Shown: piece after piece, positions 47,771 to 59,814 of the stretch
Numbering within the stretch: position 1 is the first letter of the stretch
Layout: every line of letters begins with the position of its first letter
Source: Rhyzopertha dominica
Taxonomy: Eukaryota > Arthropoda > Insecta > Coleoptera > Bostrichidae
Assembly: GCA_025024175.1 (NCBI GenBank)
Contig: QCXZ01000045.1
Span: forward strand, 1,614,649 to 1,678,648
Direction of reading: 5' to 3'
Length of the DNA: 64,000 nucleotides
Made by a program: the position numbers and the translations under genes
Notes under the pieces: model-generated
What the model was told of the DNA's origin: nothing
What the model saw: only the letters and a program-made list of their open reading frames with translations
The model's database searches: none

Positions 47771-49439
47771 TTTCACCAGAATGAACTCTAAAATGTTCTG
47801 CTAAAGATGAGGATTGACTAAATGACTTGCTGCATAAGTTACATTTATATGGTTTTTCACCAGAATGAATTTTCAAATGTGTTGTTAAAGTTGATGATTG
47901 ACTAAATGACTTGCTGCATAAGTTACATTTATATGGTTTTTCACCAGAATGAATTCTCAAATGTGTTGTTAAATTTGATGAAACAGAAAATGATTTTTTG
48001 CAAAATTTACATTTATACGGTTTCTCGTTAGAGTGAATCCGTATATGTACGCTTAAACTTGATAAATCGCCAAAAAACTTGCTGCAGAAGATACATTTAT
48101 ATGGTTTTTCACCAGTATGAACCCTCAAATGTCTTGTTAAATTTGATCGATTAAATGATTTTTTGCACAATCTACAATTATATGGTTTTTCACCAGAGTG
48201 AATCGTTAAATGTGTTCTTAAACTTGATGAATTGCTAAATGACTTGCTGCACAAGTTACATTCATATGGTTTTTCACCAGAATGAATTCTCAAATGTGTT
48301 GTTAAATTTGATGAAGTAGAAAATGATTTTTTACAAAATTTGCATTTATATGGTTTCTCATTAGAGTGAATCCGTATATGTACTTTTAAACTTGTTAAGT
48401 CGCCAAAAAACTTGCTGCAGAAGATACATTTATATGGTTTTTCACCAGAATGAACCCTCAAATGTCTTGTGAAATTTGATCGATTAAATGATTTTTTGCA
48501 CAATCTACAATTATATGGTTTCTCACCAGAGTGAATCGTTAAATGTGATTTTAAATTTGATGATTGGCTAAATGACTTGCTGCACAAGTTACATTCATAT
48601 GGCTTTTCACCAGAGTGAATCCTTAAATGTGATTTTAAATTTGATGATTGGCTAAATGACTTGCTGCACAAGTTACATTCATATGGCTTTTCACCAGAGT
48701 GAATCCTTAAATGTGTTCTTAAACTTGATGAATTGCTAAATGACTTGCTGCACAAGTTACATTTATATGGTTTTTCACCAGAATGAATCCTCAAATGTCT
48801 TGTTAAAGTTGATGATCGATTAAATGATTTTTTGCAGACTTTGCATTTATATGGTTCCTCATCAGAATGGACCCTTAAATGAATAATTAAATTATATCTT
48901 CTTCGAAATAATTTACCACACAGAGTACATATGTATTGACTTTTAGTACATTGTATCTCCTGTTCTAAACTAGATGTATATATCTTCTTACACTCATCTA
49001 TATAATTTAATGAATCTAACTTCTTATATCTACAGATACCACTGCCCTGGATACTTGATACTGGATACTTCCGTGGCTGCGAGTGATGTTGCTGCGTTGT
49101 ACTTAATACATTGCTGCAATTATCTTCCACCACATCTTGCCCAAATTCGCAGTTATTGTGATCTTCTGTAGCACGGTGGCAAACATCTGTTATTTGTATC
49201 CGTGCATATTCTTTACTGTAAAATTGTTCGTATTCTTCAAATGCACATGACAATCCACATTTTCCTCCATATTCCGCAACTGAAGTATTCAGTTGCTCCT
49301 TCATGATTTAAATGGTATCAGACCGCTAAAAATTATGTTTTGTTTAACCATACAATAATTTTACTGTATACAGTGTATCCCATCCCAGCATGTTTTCTTC
49401 TATAACCCCTCTACCGTACCAAACTTGTTCAGATCGTAA

Positions 49440-49927
49440 GAACGTAGGCTTTCGCGGCCAGAGTTAGATTGAAATCTTAGTTTTTTTAGGTTAGACCACA
49501 TCTGATTTCGGAATAAGGTCGACGTTTCGCCCGCACTTATAAGGGGCATCATCAGGACAGAAATAAGGAGTATGGAATATGGTACAAACCTAATAGATAT
49601 CGTTATACCTGGTGCTGCAAGGGGGGTGGGGATGATTGGGCGGCATAGGTGGGAGATTGTGAAAGTGGGGATAACCGTCGCATGATTGGGTGCCAAATAG
49701 TGGGGAGATGAAAATCGTCTTTGCGGTTTAGATTATTTATGGCTTCTCAGAATTTTTGGGTTGTGAAAAAAGTAACTTTCGCTAGAACTGACACATTGTC
49801 AAACAAAATATTGTGACCGGTTTCATGTTGATGTTCGGCTGCTGCTGATTGGATAAAGATACCTGATTTTATACAGCATTTATGTTCATTGAGCCTGGTT
49901 TTACTGAATCTGCCTGTTTTACCAATA
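49440..49927 (-). mobile_element. Penelope-like element, GIY-YIG end and 3' tail
   Basis: From 49925 downward the minus strand reads GKTGRFSKTRLNEHKCC, then AAAEHQHETGHNILFDN, VSVLAKVTFFTTQK and KDDFHLPTIWHP, the C-terminal half of a Penelope GIY-YIG endonuclease domain. The tail follows, with a hammerhead-like motif at 49518-49558. The reverse transcriptase is absent: the fragment is cut at 49928 by the palindromic MITE. Confidence 0.8.
49518..49558 (-). ncRNA. Hammerhead ribozyme-like motif in the second Penelope tail
   Basis: On the minus strand: GTC, core CTGATGA, one extra T, GCCC pairing with GGGC (stem II), core GAAA, self-complementary ACGT, C at the cleavage position, GAC pairing with GTC. 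The layout is the same as at 31461-31499, but the stem II and stem III bases differ while remaining paired. Confidence 0.75.
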
Positions 49928-50176
49928 TACAGGGAGATTCAGATTTTACAAGAATAACTTCAGGTATCGATAGAAGTAACCAAAATAATGATAGTTTATA
50001 TTATAAACCATACTACAAAAATACTTATGTTTGGAGTAAAATGGCGCCAAAGTTTGAAATATTTTTCGGTTTTTATTTTATTACTCGTAAGCCAGGGGAT
50101 GTAAGTACGCAAGTGTTTGGTTATATGCTAAGGGCAACGTAACTGACATGTGATAAAAAATTTAGATTAATTGCTA

Positions 50177-51865
50177 TACAGGGTGTTGTTTTTGTGGGTG
50201 TCAGCTGCACGAAATCTGGTAGAACTTTTTTGTCGCACGCCACTGGACAAATTATTTTTTTGCTGATATGTTCAGTCTTTTTACCAACTTTTTTTGTTCT
50301 TAAACTTTTTTGATATGTCGCTTAGTTTTCGAGATATTCTACTAAATTCCGAACACAGCTCAGCTGCGTTGAGCAAATAGCAGCATGCCTTGAAAAACAA
50401 AACACATCCTAGCGTAAGTCCTAAGTCAAAATAAATGTCATTGTTGCTCGAGACCTTTGTTGTGACGTTTATTGTGCGAAAAGATGCCCAGAATGTTTAC
50501 AAATGCCGAATACGCCGACATTCATTATGTTTATGGTTTCTGCGACGGAAATTCTAATGCGCGCATACGTTTTCCGAACAGAAGAGTTCCACACTCCCAC
50601 ACTTTTGTAGAAGTTCATCGTCGTTTTCGTGAACATGGATTTGAAGTTCTCAATAATCAAAATCGCATTGGTTGTCGAAGAGATAACAGAATTCTTCAAG
50701 TTTTCAACAATGATAGAACAATGAGTACACGTCGAGCAGCCCGACAACTCGGTGTATGCCAATCTAAGGTGTTTAGAGCTCTTAAGCAAGACCACCGAAA
50801 AGCCTTCCATTTGCAGCCTGTTCAAGGTTTGTTACCTGAAGATGCTGAAAGGCGTCTTACGTTTTGTAGATGGATTTTGGAGTCAGTCGAAATAAATCCA
50901 CATTTTCTGCACAAAGTTTTGTGGACAGATGAGTCTAATTTCATGAGAGCTGGGGTCGTGAACTACCACAATCTCCATGTCTGGGATCACGAAAATCCTA
51001 GGTGTATTAGGCAATCCTCATTTCAGCACGAGTTCAGTGCAAATGTGTGGATTGGTGTTATTAGTAACAATCTGTGTGGACCACATTTTCTTCCTCCTCG
51101 ATTGAATGCCAATTTGTTCCATGATTTTCTGGAAAATATTCTTCCTGAAGTTATTGAAGATGTTCCATTAAATTTACGTGAAGAATGTTGGATGCAATTA
51201 GACGGTGCTCCTGCACACTATGGACGGCAAGTGCAGCACTGGTTAGACGAAAATTATCCTCGCTGATGGATAGGAATTCAAGGTGGCAACCATCAGAATT
51301 TGATTCCCGGTGAGGGGCCCGTGGCTTGGCCTGCGCGTTCATCTGACTTAAATCCCCTGGATTATTATGTTTGGGGACATGTTAAGGGAATCGTTTATGC
51401 AACCCAAATCAACACTCGCGATGAATTAACTCAAAGGATACAGAACGCCTGCAACGAGTTAAGAAATTATCCCATTAAAATTGGAGCAGCAGTTAATTCA
51501 TTGGTTCGTCGTTGCAATAAATGTATCGAGGCTGGAGGAATGCACTTCGAACACTTATTATAATTTTGTTGTCGTATGTAAGTATTTTTATTATTAAATT
51601 TTCTTCGTTCTTGACATTATTTATTTAAACATGTTAATTGTCAGTGTCATTTCATTTTGAGTCCCCTCCATGGTAGTCGTAATGTGTCCTGAATTTAGTG
51701 GAATATCTCGAAAACTAAGCGACATATCAAAAAAGTTTAAGAACAAAAAAAGTTGGTAAAAAGACTGAACATATCAGAAAAAAAAAATAATTTGTCCAGT
51801 GGCGTGCGACAAAAAAGTTCTACCAGATTTCGTGCAGTTGACACCCACAAAAACAACACCCTGTA
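50177..51865 (+). mobile_element. mariner-superfamily transposon, 1.69 kb, nearly intact
   Basis: Inverted ends tacagggtgttgtttttgtg and its complement, pairing for about 170 bp, with TA on both sides (50175-50176, 51866-51867). It encodes one transposase on the plus strand (50484-51563) with a single stop. TA duplication is the rule for this superfamily. Confidence 0.92.
50484..51563 (+). pseudogene. mariner-superfamily transposase with one in-frame stop
   Basis: The ATG at 50484 (MPRMFTNAEYADIHYVYGF) opens an N-terminal helix-turn-helix region (NDRTMSTRRAARQLGV), then the catalytic triad: VLWTDESNF, WMQLDGAPAHYG and WPARSSDLNPLDYYVWG. The protein ends MHFEHLL. TGA at 51264-51266 interrupts it between the second and third catalytic Asp. 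Just after, about 12 residues (around QGGNHQNLIP) are extra compared with relatives, which run WIGRGGP. The frame is otherwise open for about 360 codons, so inactivation looks recent. Confidence 0.9.
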
Positions 51866-52439
51866 TAGCAATTCATCTAAATTTTTTATCACATGTCAGT
51901 TACGTTGCCCTTAGCATATAACCAAACACTTGCGTACTTACATCCCCTGGCTTACGAGTAATAAAATAAAAACCGAAAAATATTTCAAACTTTGGCGCCA
52001 TTTTACTCCAAACGGAAGCGTTTTTGTAGTATGGTTTATAATATAAACTATCATTATTTCGGTTACTTCTATCGATACCTGAAGTTATTCTAGTAAAATC
52101 TGAATCACCCTGTATATGGCACCGCACAAACAAGGGATGCTTTAAATACCTCTAGAAAATAGAGGATTTATTTTGTCCATCAGAGATGGTAGAAATCTGT
52201 GACATTTTCGAAGGGGGGTGGAAGATAGTACGCATGAGTTCTTTCTTAAGAATATTGCCAGTTCTGTCTGTGACAGGGATAGGGAAGTAAAGCAGTCGAT
52301 TTATAATTTGGGGGTATGGTTATTATACCCGTTGTTGGCCAGACTGATGCGTAAATGTTGCATTCCCTTCAAAGTTTGTATGGTTCAGAAGTTGATACAG
52401 CACGGTTAACAAGATAATTTAGGATAGAATCTTTTTGTG

Positions 52440-53030
52440 ACAAACCGTGGAGTTTCTGATAGGCAAACACTCAGGTTGGGAAGTGACAGCATCATGCATT
52501 CCATAGCAGTCAGTGATATGACCACTATTATTTCCTCGTATATGTCAATGATTTACAAAAAAAATCGGTTTGGACCATACCTACAAGTATGTTTGCTGAT
52601 GACACTTCCTTTATAGACACAGAAACAAATGAAAAAAAGGCAACCGAAAAAGGAAAAAAGCTCTGAACAAGCACAGATGTGGTTTAAGGCCAATGATATG
52701 AAGATGAATAGTACATTTATATTAACAATTGACACAAGAACTGATCCCAGAAAGCAGGGATCAAGCACAAAATTCCTGGGCCTGCATCTCACCACTGACC
52801 TCAGATGAATCAACATTGAAAACTTGGAAAACTGACTAGCAAGTGCTAGTGAGGGTACTGTACCACACAACGACACCGGAAGAGATGAAGACAGCACATT
52901 ATGCATATTTCACGCAGTTGCCACCTATGAAATTCACCTATGGTGGAACAAAAAAAAGCAGTATGTATACTGTGCAACCTCTAGCCAACACAAAGTTGTA
53001 AAGATCACTTTGCATCAATGCATCAGTAAG
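52440..53030 (+). mobile_element. Jockey-like LINE fragment
   Basis: The frames give pieces of reverse transcriptase: YVNDLQKKIGL, DDTSFIDTETNEKKA, then WFKANDMKMN, LTIDTRTDPRKQGSSTKFLG, LHLTTDLR and, towards the end, FHAVATYEIHLWWN. The order matches the C-terminal half of jockey-like LINE ORF2. Many frame changes; no 5' half. Confidence 0.7.
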
Positions 53031-54440
53031 TGCGACAGGTTGTTGTAACTGTCAACATTAAAAATATAAAAACATTAATCTGGTATAATTTAAAACTACT
53101 GTTTCTAAACTGCCTCCACATTATACCAACGCTTGGTTATTTGTTTTGTGTAGTTGTGAATTTCCATTCATCGTGTGCACTATTTCTTTAGACATTTAAA
53201 AAATGTCTGTAGAAAGCATGACAATTATTACACTATGATCTTTTAATTCTGTTTTAAAGCTCACCTGAAAAGGACCAACTGAAGATGGAATTACAAAACC
53301 ATTTTAATATCAAGCCTCTTGGTGATGCAAAATTGATTTTGGGTTTGCAAGTTCGACGAAATAAGTATAATATTGCAGTCGATCAGGCACAGTATGTACA
53401 TTACCCAGATCATATGTAAATTTGAAATGGCTAGGGCAAAACCTGTGCTGACACCAATGGAACTAAATATGAGAAAGTACCTGGCATAAAGAAAAACCCT
53501 TATGTACCACACCAGAATTTAATCAGTTGTCTAATGTATGTACCGGTGAATACTAGACCAGATATCGCACACGTATGTAGCGTACTGTCAATTTAATTCA
53601 TGCTATACCAAAAAATATGGAAATATGCTAAACGAGTCCTCCGTTACTTAAAGGCTACTTTAAAATGGTGTTTAGTTTGTAAACCTACTGGTGATGGGAT
53701 AATTGGTTTTGTCGATACAGATTGGGCTGGTGGAGAATTTGACAGGCAATCATATACTGGTTACATATTCAATTTGTCGGAGCAGCTTGTTCAGGGGAAA
53801 GCAAGAAGCAATCCACAGTAGCTATGTCATCAACAGCAGCTGAGTACATGGGATTTACTGAAGCGTGCAAGGAAGCCATATAAGTAAAAAGACTAATATA
53901 ACTTCTTATGCGTCCTGTTGTGTGTTTTTATCAATTTCTTATCGGGATTGCAGGACTGGGACCAAAAAGACGAGTTACATTTCCTTTTTGTTGACAAGTT
54001 TCGCTGACAAAATAAATCAGAAATTGATTAAAAAAGACTAATGGAGTTTTGGTCCAAGTAGTGGTAGTTTTGTTTACAGACAATCAAAGTGGTTTGAAGT
54101 TGTCAAGTAATTATGTTTTTTATAACAGAACAAACATATTAACATAAAACACCAAGTGGAACTACAATATGTCCCAACAGGATTACAAAGAGAGAAACAT
54201 TATTATTTTTGTAAACAATTAGGTTTGTTATCTGAACCGTTTGATTGAAGGGGTGTGTTGGAAGTCATCTATCTGCAAGGTGCAACTAGATACCTATGGA
54301 TTTATTACATATAAAGTAGGCTGATTCATAAGTGTAATAGGTTGTTGTAACTGTCAACGTTATAAAAAAATATAAAAACATTAATCTGGTACAATTTAAA
54401 ACTACTGTTACTAGACACACTATACCAACCATTCAAAATA
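52990..54440 (+). mobile_element. Second Ty1/copia relic, largely deleted, with partial LTRs
   Basis: Pol end pieces on the plus strand: LQNHFNIKPLGDAKLILGLQ, VNTRPDIAHVC, WKYAKRVLRYLKATLKWCLV, GFVDTDWAGGEFDRQSYTGY, then after a 1-bp loss MSSTAAEYMGFTEACKEA: copia reverse transcriptase/RNase H. After a 133-bp insertion it continues to the purine tract gaaggggtg and an LTR start TGTTGGAAGT at 54258. About 100 bp of LTR-like sequence (aacattaatctggta and neighbours) occurs on both sides, at 53040-53130 and 54345-54437. Gag and integrase are gone. Confidence 0.8.
53898..54030. repeat. 133-bp insertion with 12-bp target duplication
   Basis: Flanked by aaaaagactaat at 53886-53897 and 54031-54042. 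Removing it restores the copia reading KRLMEF. The insert has no protein. The long duplication suggests LINE-type target-primed integration (a SINE or LINE scrap), but there is no A-tail. Confidence 0.7.
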
Positions 54441-56870
54441 TATACACCATGAATACAATTCATGTCAATTAGTTCATATTGTGTAAAAGACATGTTCAAA
54501 TATGAGCATATCTAGCACAATAAAATGCAAACTACATAGCTTGTAACAGCAATGACAGTTATTTAACAAACGCATAACACACAATCAGTGTCAACTGCTA
54601 TCTTTAACAACTGTTAAAATAGTTATTATTAATATAAGGGAATTAAGAAGCCTTTAATCCATGAAAAAATGGGCACTCATAGCGCACTAGAGTGTCCATT
54701 TTTTCGAATGTATGAAAGGCTATGAATTCCCGAATGTGATTCAACACACACAAAATTCTGGTTTTGAAAAAAAACCTAATTTGAGTTGAGGGCCCTTCCA
54801 GTACGTCAAAAACTCCTTATCGAGTAAATTTGAATAATCCCGGTCAATTGTTCTTGAGATAAACGTTAATTCTAAATAAAATGCAATAAAATTGAAGCAT
54901 GGTATCCTAACATGTTAGTCGTAGATAAAAACAATAATTATAATCTTATTCGCTGTGAAAATTGTAAGGAGGGAAACCTTATATTCCATTATTAGTTCTG
55001 CATCTACTCACATAGAAATAATTATAGCATTTGCTTAGATTATAAACACTATATCATGGCAACCCCTGATAAAATAATAAAAGAACATATGCAGTAAAAT
55101 ACTTTATTTCTTTTACCAAATGGCAAAAATTATAGCATCCTTTCATGTCTAGCTTCAGATATTCTCCATTTTCTTAAGCACTGTGCAATGCAAATGTTGC
55201 ATTTTTCATAAAATGGCTCAAGAGTCAAGATAAACCACATGCAATAATATACAGGATGGTGTTGCATTTAAATTAACAAAGCTGGTGTAAGCTTCCGGTG
55301 AAACCGAAAGCCCATTTTTAAACAATGATTAAAATATGAGGATCAACAGTATAGTGGAGAGCCTTTTTTGTATTTTGAACAAAAGAAGGGTTATGAAAGA
55401 AACACAATGGGGTTGGAACATCCTTTTCTAATTTGGTTTTCAGTGCTAAAATGTAATACCATTAAGGAGTGACAATGATCGATAATATTTTTTTATTACA
55501 AAAATATGGCATTCCAATATTATAATATGAAGCTACTGAAAACCTGAAAAACAAGTTTCCTGTATGCTCCTCCAAGACCAAGACGTGCTTTACAGTTTAA
55601 GTTAAAAGAAAACAAAAAGTTTCTCCCAAATCCTGTTGTTTCAATAATGAAACGTAATTTAAGAAATTAAATATAAGAAAACGCGGCTACCCAAATCAAC
55701 CTACAAATTGGATTTAAATGTAAACCACACTAAAAAGTTATCAATGTACTTTTCTCATATNTTCAGGTCNCAGCATTGGAGCATTAAAGGATTCAAGTTC
55801 AAAACAAATAAGGACATAATATTATATGTGATTTGAATAACTCACCTGCACATCAGTAAGAATAATTTGAGCAACACTGAATATAAACATTAACGTTTAA
55901 CGTGTTGCTTCTGTTTTCTTCTTGCACTATAAACGTTTACTCAGAGAACTAGACTGGGGAAAACGAAAACGCTCATGGATCTATGCGAATGCTAGTAAAC
56001 AACGGGGCTGCCATATTGTCCACGAGAAAGTCAAACTTTTGGCGCTTACTTTAAATAATGACATCTTGTGCAACAGTTTTACTTAAAAATGGGGTAAATG
56101 CGAACCAATTTGATGTAGCAGTGTTGAAATACTAAAATCAGTTTGACTTGTTCTTGGAATGTTGTATAAATTAAATATCAATTAAATGGCTAACTTAATA
56201 CGGAGAATATCTGTCGTCAATCAACTGTCATCAGTTTCATAGCACATAAAATGCACATAAACAAAGCTCACAGACCGGCGTTGCGGCGTTGCCACATGTT
56301 AGTCTATGGTCGTAGCATTATTAATTTTGTTTTGTTTACATTGCGTGGCCCGTGGCGTTAGTTATTCTGATTGTGATTTTGTTCTCTGCTTGCACGACTT
56401 ATTTCTTAGTTTTATTTTGTAGTTTCATTAATTTTAGTTATGAGTTGTATATAATTGATACATAAACTTTTGTTGTTGCATTTTTATAATACATTGTAGG
56501 GACTGTGTTTTTATAAATAAATAAACTGAAAATTTATATGATTGGTTGAATATTGCAATATTATATGTAGTTTAAGTCAGATTAACTTCTTTTTTTAACA
56601 CAAAAGCTATTGGCAAAGTTTGTATGAAGTAGAGTATTGAAATAAATCAAAATGTTTTTTATTTAACTTAGTTCGCAGTGGCATTTGATATGGTGGAACT
56701 CCCTTAACTCTTTGAGATCCAATTTTTTATGTAGGGGTAAAAAATAATTCAAGAATGTGTGTCTATAATGATTCTAATTAATGTATATAGTCATTGGTCT
56801 TTTTTTTTTGAAAAAAATGTTATAATTGTGCACAGAAAGTTTTAATAGATGTAAAAAAACGCTGCAAATT
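54441..56870. other. Intergenic stretch without recognisable features
   Basis: AT-rich DNA between the copia relic and the Polo upstream region. No gene, RNA or complete repeat identified. Confidence 0.5.
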
Positions 56871-56875
56871 GAACC

Positions 56876-57060
56876 AATACTTCCACATCAAATTGTCAAA
56901 ATGACATTTACGCTTTTATTTCTTATATCATACAAACAATATTGAGCTTTTGAGCATTTTTTCTCACACATTTTTTTCTACGACAAACGGTTCTCATGAT
57001 ATTAGCAAAAACCCATAAATTTTTATAATCGGCTTTTTCTAAATAACTCGTGAATTATTA
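56876..57060. repeat. Partial, inverted copy of the ACTTCCACATCCAA element
   Basis: Starts aatacttccacatcaaattg and continues as the complement of the right end of 6164-7014. The remainder of the element is absent or diverged. Confidence 0.65.
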
Positions 57061-57460
57061 ACAACAATCGTCAGCTTTGCGTTCATGTGGTATTGATTAT
57101 AGTATACAATTTCAAAAAATTATTGTTTCTGACCCTAGTAAAGCTGTATTTTGGCAGTTTATTGAGCGACATCTATCGATACGTAAGACGAAGCTGTAGT
57201 GGAGCCCAAACCGAATCATAGATTCCGTAGATCAGGAGCGGACGCTGCCTCCATAACAACGGTAATTTCGGTATTGCTCTACTTTTTACTGCTATATTAA
57301 TACCTGCCACTCACTAGAAATAAATCAACACTTAATACTTATTTCAGCTTGGTCTTATGCTTTCAATCGTCAATTAATGATTTTTAGTTATTTCACCAAA
57401 AGTCTGTTGTCCAGGTACTGATTACTCTATGGTGCGTCGCGTGCAGTCGGTAACTTTTAA

Positions 57461-57520
57461 CCAATCACGTTCAAGTAGTGATAAACCAACAAAAAACCAG
57501 CCGTTTATTTAAAGTTCAAA
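57461..57520 (+). promoter_or_regulatory. polo: Polo upstream region with CCAAT and CHR-like sites
   Basis: CCAAT at 57461-57465 and TTCAAA (complement TTTGAA, a CHR-like core) at 57515-57520, about 120-180 bp before the Polo ATG. CCAAT boxes and CHR elements are features of G2/M genes in animals. Short motifs like these can occur by chance in AT-rich DNA. Confidence 0.3.
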
Positions 57521-57639
57521 CCTGAACCTGAAACATCAACTGCCATTACAATCCGTACCGTAGTAATAATAGGCCCTAACGTCGTTTTTGTATAAACAGT
57601 TTGTAACTGAACCGTTTTATTGCTTGTTATGTGTTAAAA

Positions 57640-57732
57640 ATGTCTAAAAAAGTAGAAGTCGCGGAAGTTCCTCCTCTCATTACCGACACAAGCACCAATA
57701 CCACGTATTCTAAGGGAAAATTCTTGGGAAAG
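57640..57732 (+). CDS. polo: Polo kinase, exon 1
   Basis: The ATG at 57640 follows TTAAAA and opens MSKKVEVAEVPPLITD, then YSKGKFLGK, the start of the kinase glycine loop, ending in phase 0 at AAG/GTAAGG. Polo-like kinase 1 is the Ser/Thr kinase that drives mitotic entry, centrosome maturation, spindle function and cytokinesis, acting at centrosomes, kinetochores and midbody. The N-terminus is short, as in other Polo proteins. The gene continues past the right edge, so the Polo-box domain that targets the kinase is not visible here. Confidence 0.95.
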
Positions 57733-57815
57733 GTAAGGTTCTGGTTTGTTTTTTTACGTGTATAAGTATCTTTTGAAGGCACGTGTCTGCAGATATTAAC
57801 TAGATATGTTAACAG

Positions 57816-58040
57816 GGCGGATTTGCAAAGTGCTACGAATTAGTGCACACCGAGCAGAAATGTACCTATGCAGGCAAGATAATTTCAAAGACGCTCATGA
57901 TCAAGGAACAGCAAAGGAGCAAGATCACACAAGAGATTCAGATTCATAGGGAGTTGGACCACAAGAACGTGGTGGGCTTCTTGAACTTTTTCGAGGATAC
58001 CTCCAACATATATATAATATTAGAACTGTGTCTATATAAG
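57816..58040 (+). CDS. polo: Polo kinase, exon 2 (Gly loop, catalytic Lys)
   Basis: Acceptor AACAG at 57811-57815. It begins GGFAKCYEL, completing GKGGFAKC, the Cys-containing glycine loop typical of Polo kinases (the A-x-C form). The ATP-anchoring Lys lies in YAGKIISK. Then come the alpha-C region KITQEIQIHRELDHKNVVGF and the hinge YIILELCLYK, ending in phase 0 at AAG/GTAAGT. No frameshift or missing catalytic residue. Confidence 0.96.
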
Positions 58041-58469
58041 GTAAGTTAGACAATCCCAACAGCGGAGTAACATCCTCGGAGGCCCAGGGCGGCATCTAAT
58101 ACTGGGCCCCTACACGTACTCTGTGTACGACATAAATAACTTCCCCATTTTGAAAATCAATAAAAAGTCGCATAGTATTATGGATAGTATCTCAGTTTGA
58201 GAACAATCCTCGTATGCCTACCTGGAGTTTAAGGATGTCTTGCTATTTGTCGCGAATTCACAGGATTATTGAACATTATGGAAAGAGGTTTCAATCAATT
58301 TATCAATAATGTGAACTATTAGGCTATTAAATGAGGGTTTTTACAACCTTATGTTCGGGCGTCCTAAACTATTGGGATTAGTGGCATGCTTCAAAGTTCC
58401 TAAATGGGCCATATTCAAAAAAAATCTTGTTGGCTATAATTTTAACTTTTCCACTATAAATTTTTGAAA

Positions 58470-59100
58470 TTTGTTATTTATGATAATTTAGCAATCGATA
58501 AAACATAGAAGCTTTTATAACAAATTTTATTTAATGCAGACCTGATGCTAATTGGCGTTAGGTTAGGCAAAACCAAATCAAGATGATTTCGCACTATTCT
58601 ATGATAATGCGCAGGTGCCCCATCTTGTTGGAACCATAGATCCTGTCTTACTTGTAAATTTACATTTTGGAGAAGTACCGGTAAAATGTTCCTTAAAAAA
58701 ATTAGATAAGTATTGCCGTGTAAACTATCGCGAAAAAAATAAGGCCCAACAATTTGATTCCCCAATAATCNGCACCAGACATTCGTCAAGTAGTTTGAAA
58801 ATGTCCTCGAATCCAACGTGGATTTTCTTGCTCATAATAATGCATGTTATTTTTGTTCACTCCACCATTATAAGAAAATCTTGCTTCATCTGAGAAGCAA
58901 ATGTCCTAAAATCTCACATTCAAATTTTGGTGTTCCCGAAAAATGTTACAAAAAGCCAGTCTTTGTCTCCTTTAAGGCCTGAACCAGTTGCAAGTGATAC
59001 TGATGAAATTTGTTATTTGTGATTGTTTAGCAACAAATAAAACATAGAAGCTTTTATAACAAGTTTTATTTAATGCAGACCTGATGCTAACTGGCGTGAC
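58470..59100 (-). mobile_element. mariner-superfamily transposase fragment between 95-bp direct repeats
   Basis: The minus strand (about 58910 down to 58566) reads LTNVWC, LLGNQIVGPYFFRDSLHGN and LRNILPVLLQNVNLQVRQDL, WFQQDGAPAHYHRIVRNHL: the second catalytic Asp region. It stops before the third Asp. On each side is the same direct repeat of about 95 bp (58470-58563 and 59008-59100; for example aacatagaagcttttataac). It lies in Polo intron 2. Confidence 0.8.
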
Positions 59101-59814
59101 CTGTGATCTATTTTTATGTGATACTTTATCGAGTTTAAATTTTCCTATGTATAAAATAAAAGCCTTTGCATGTCATAACGAATTTATACAAATTTAATCA
59201 GTAAGTAGAAAATTATTTACATTTGTTAGAAAAAATTTACAATAGTGCACAATAAAATTTATACACGGTATCAATTATGTTCATTACAGCTTGTTAATAA
59301 GCACATTACAAGAGTCACAAACTAAAAAAAATTACTCACTATCACTTTCACTGCTAAAATCATGATTAACTTCTATTATTAATTCTTGTACATGATTCGC
59401 TCTGTACCGATTTTCAATGTCCAGTACATGCCGCACTGAATTTCACCATGCAACGACACTTGTTATTTCAGCTTCATGTCTTATTTTTAGCATAATTTCA
59501 TTGCTAAATTTTCCACCGGTATTCCCTGGTCGAATTATTTGTTTCAACTGCCCTCATATCATTACAATGGGGTCGAAATGCAATGATATGGTCGTAATCG
59601 TAGAATGGTCGAGAAGCGAGAATGTCAATTTTAAATATTTTTGTGCCCAGCACTTCCAACAATTGTTTTTTTTTGTGTAGTCCTATTCGAAATATAAATC
59701 TTCTTTTCTTAAAAACTCTGCATATGTTAAGTTTTTCGAAAGATTGCGTCCACACGTACCGACAGATTTGGTTTTTGGACATTTTCCAGCATTTTAAAGC
59801 GAGTGAGCAAATAA

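Larger units (their letters stand above)
49928..52114. repeat. Palindromic MITE split at its centre by a transposon
   Basis: Left half 49928-50176 starts tacagggagattcag; right half 51866-52114 is its near-exact inverse ending ctgaatcaccctgta. With the inner element removed the halves meet at aattgcTAgcaatt, giving a palindrome of about 495 bp. Each arm carries the same chance open frame of about 70 codons. Confidence 0.85.

Noticed and set aside
49882..50142. Open frame of about 70-86 codons, repeated in both arms of the palindromic MITE
   Set aside because: The two frames are the same because the arms are inverted copies. This is not independent evidence of coding, and no known protein motif is present.
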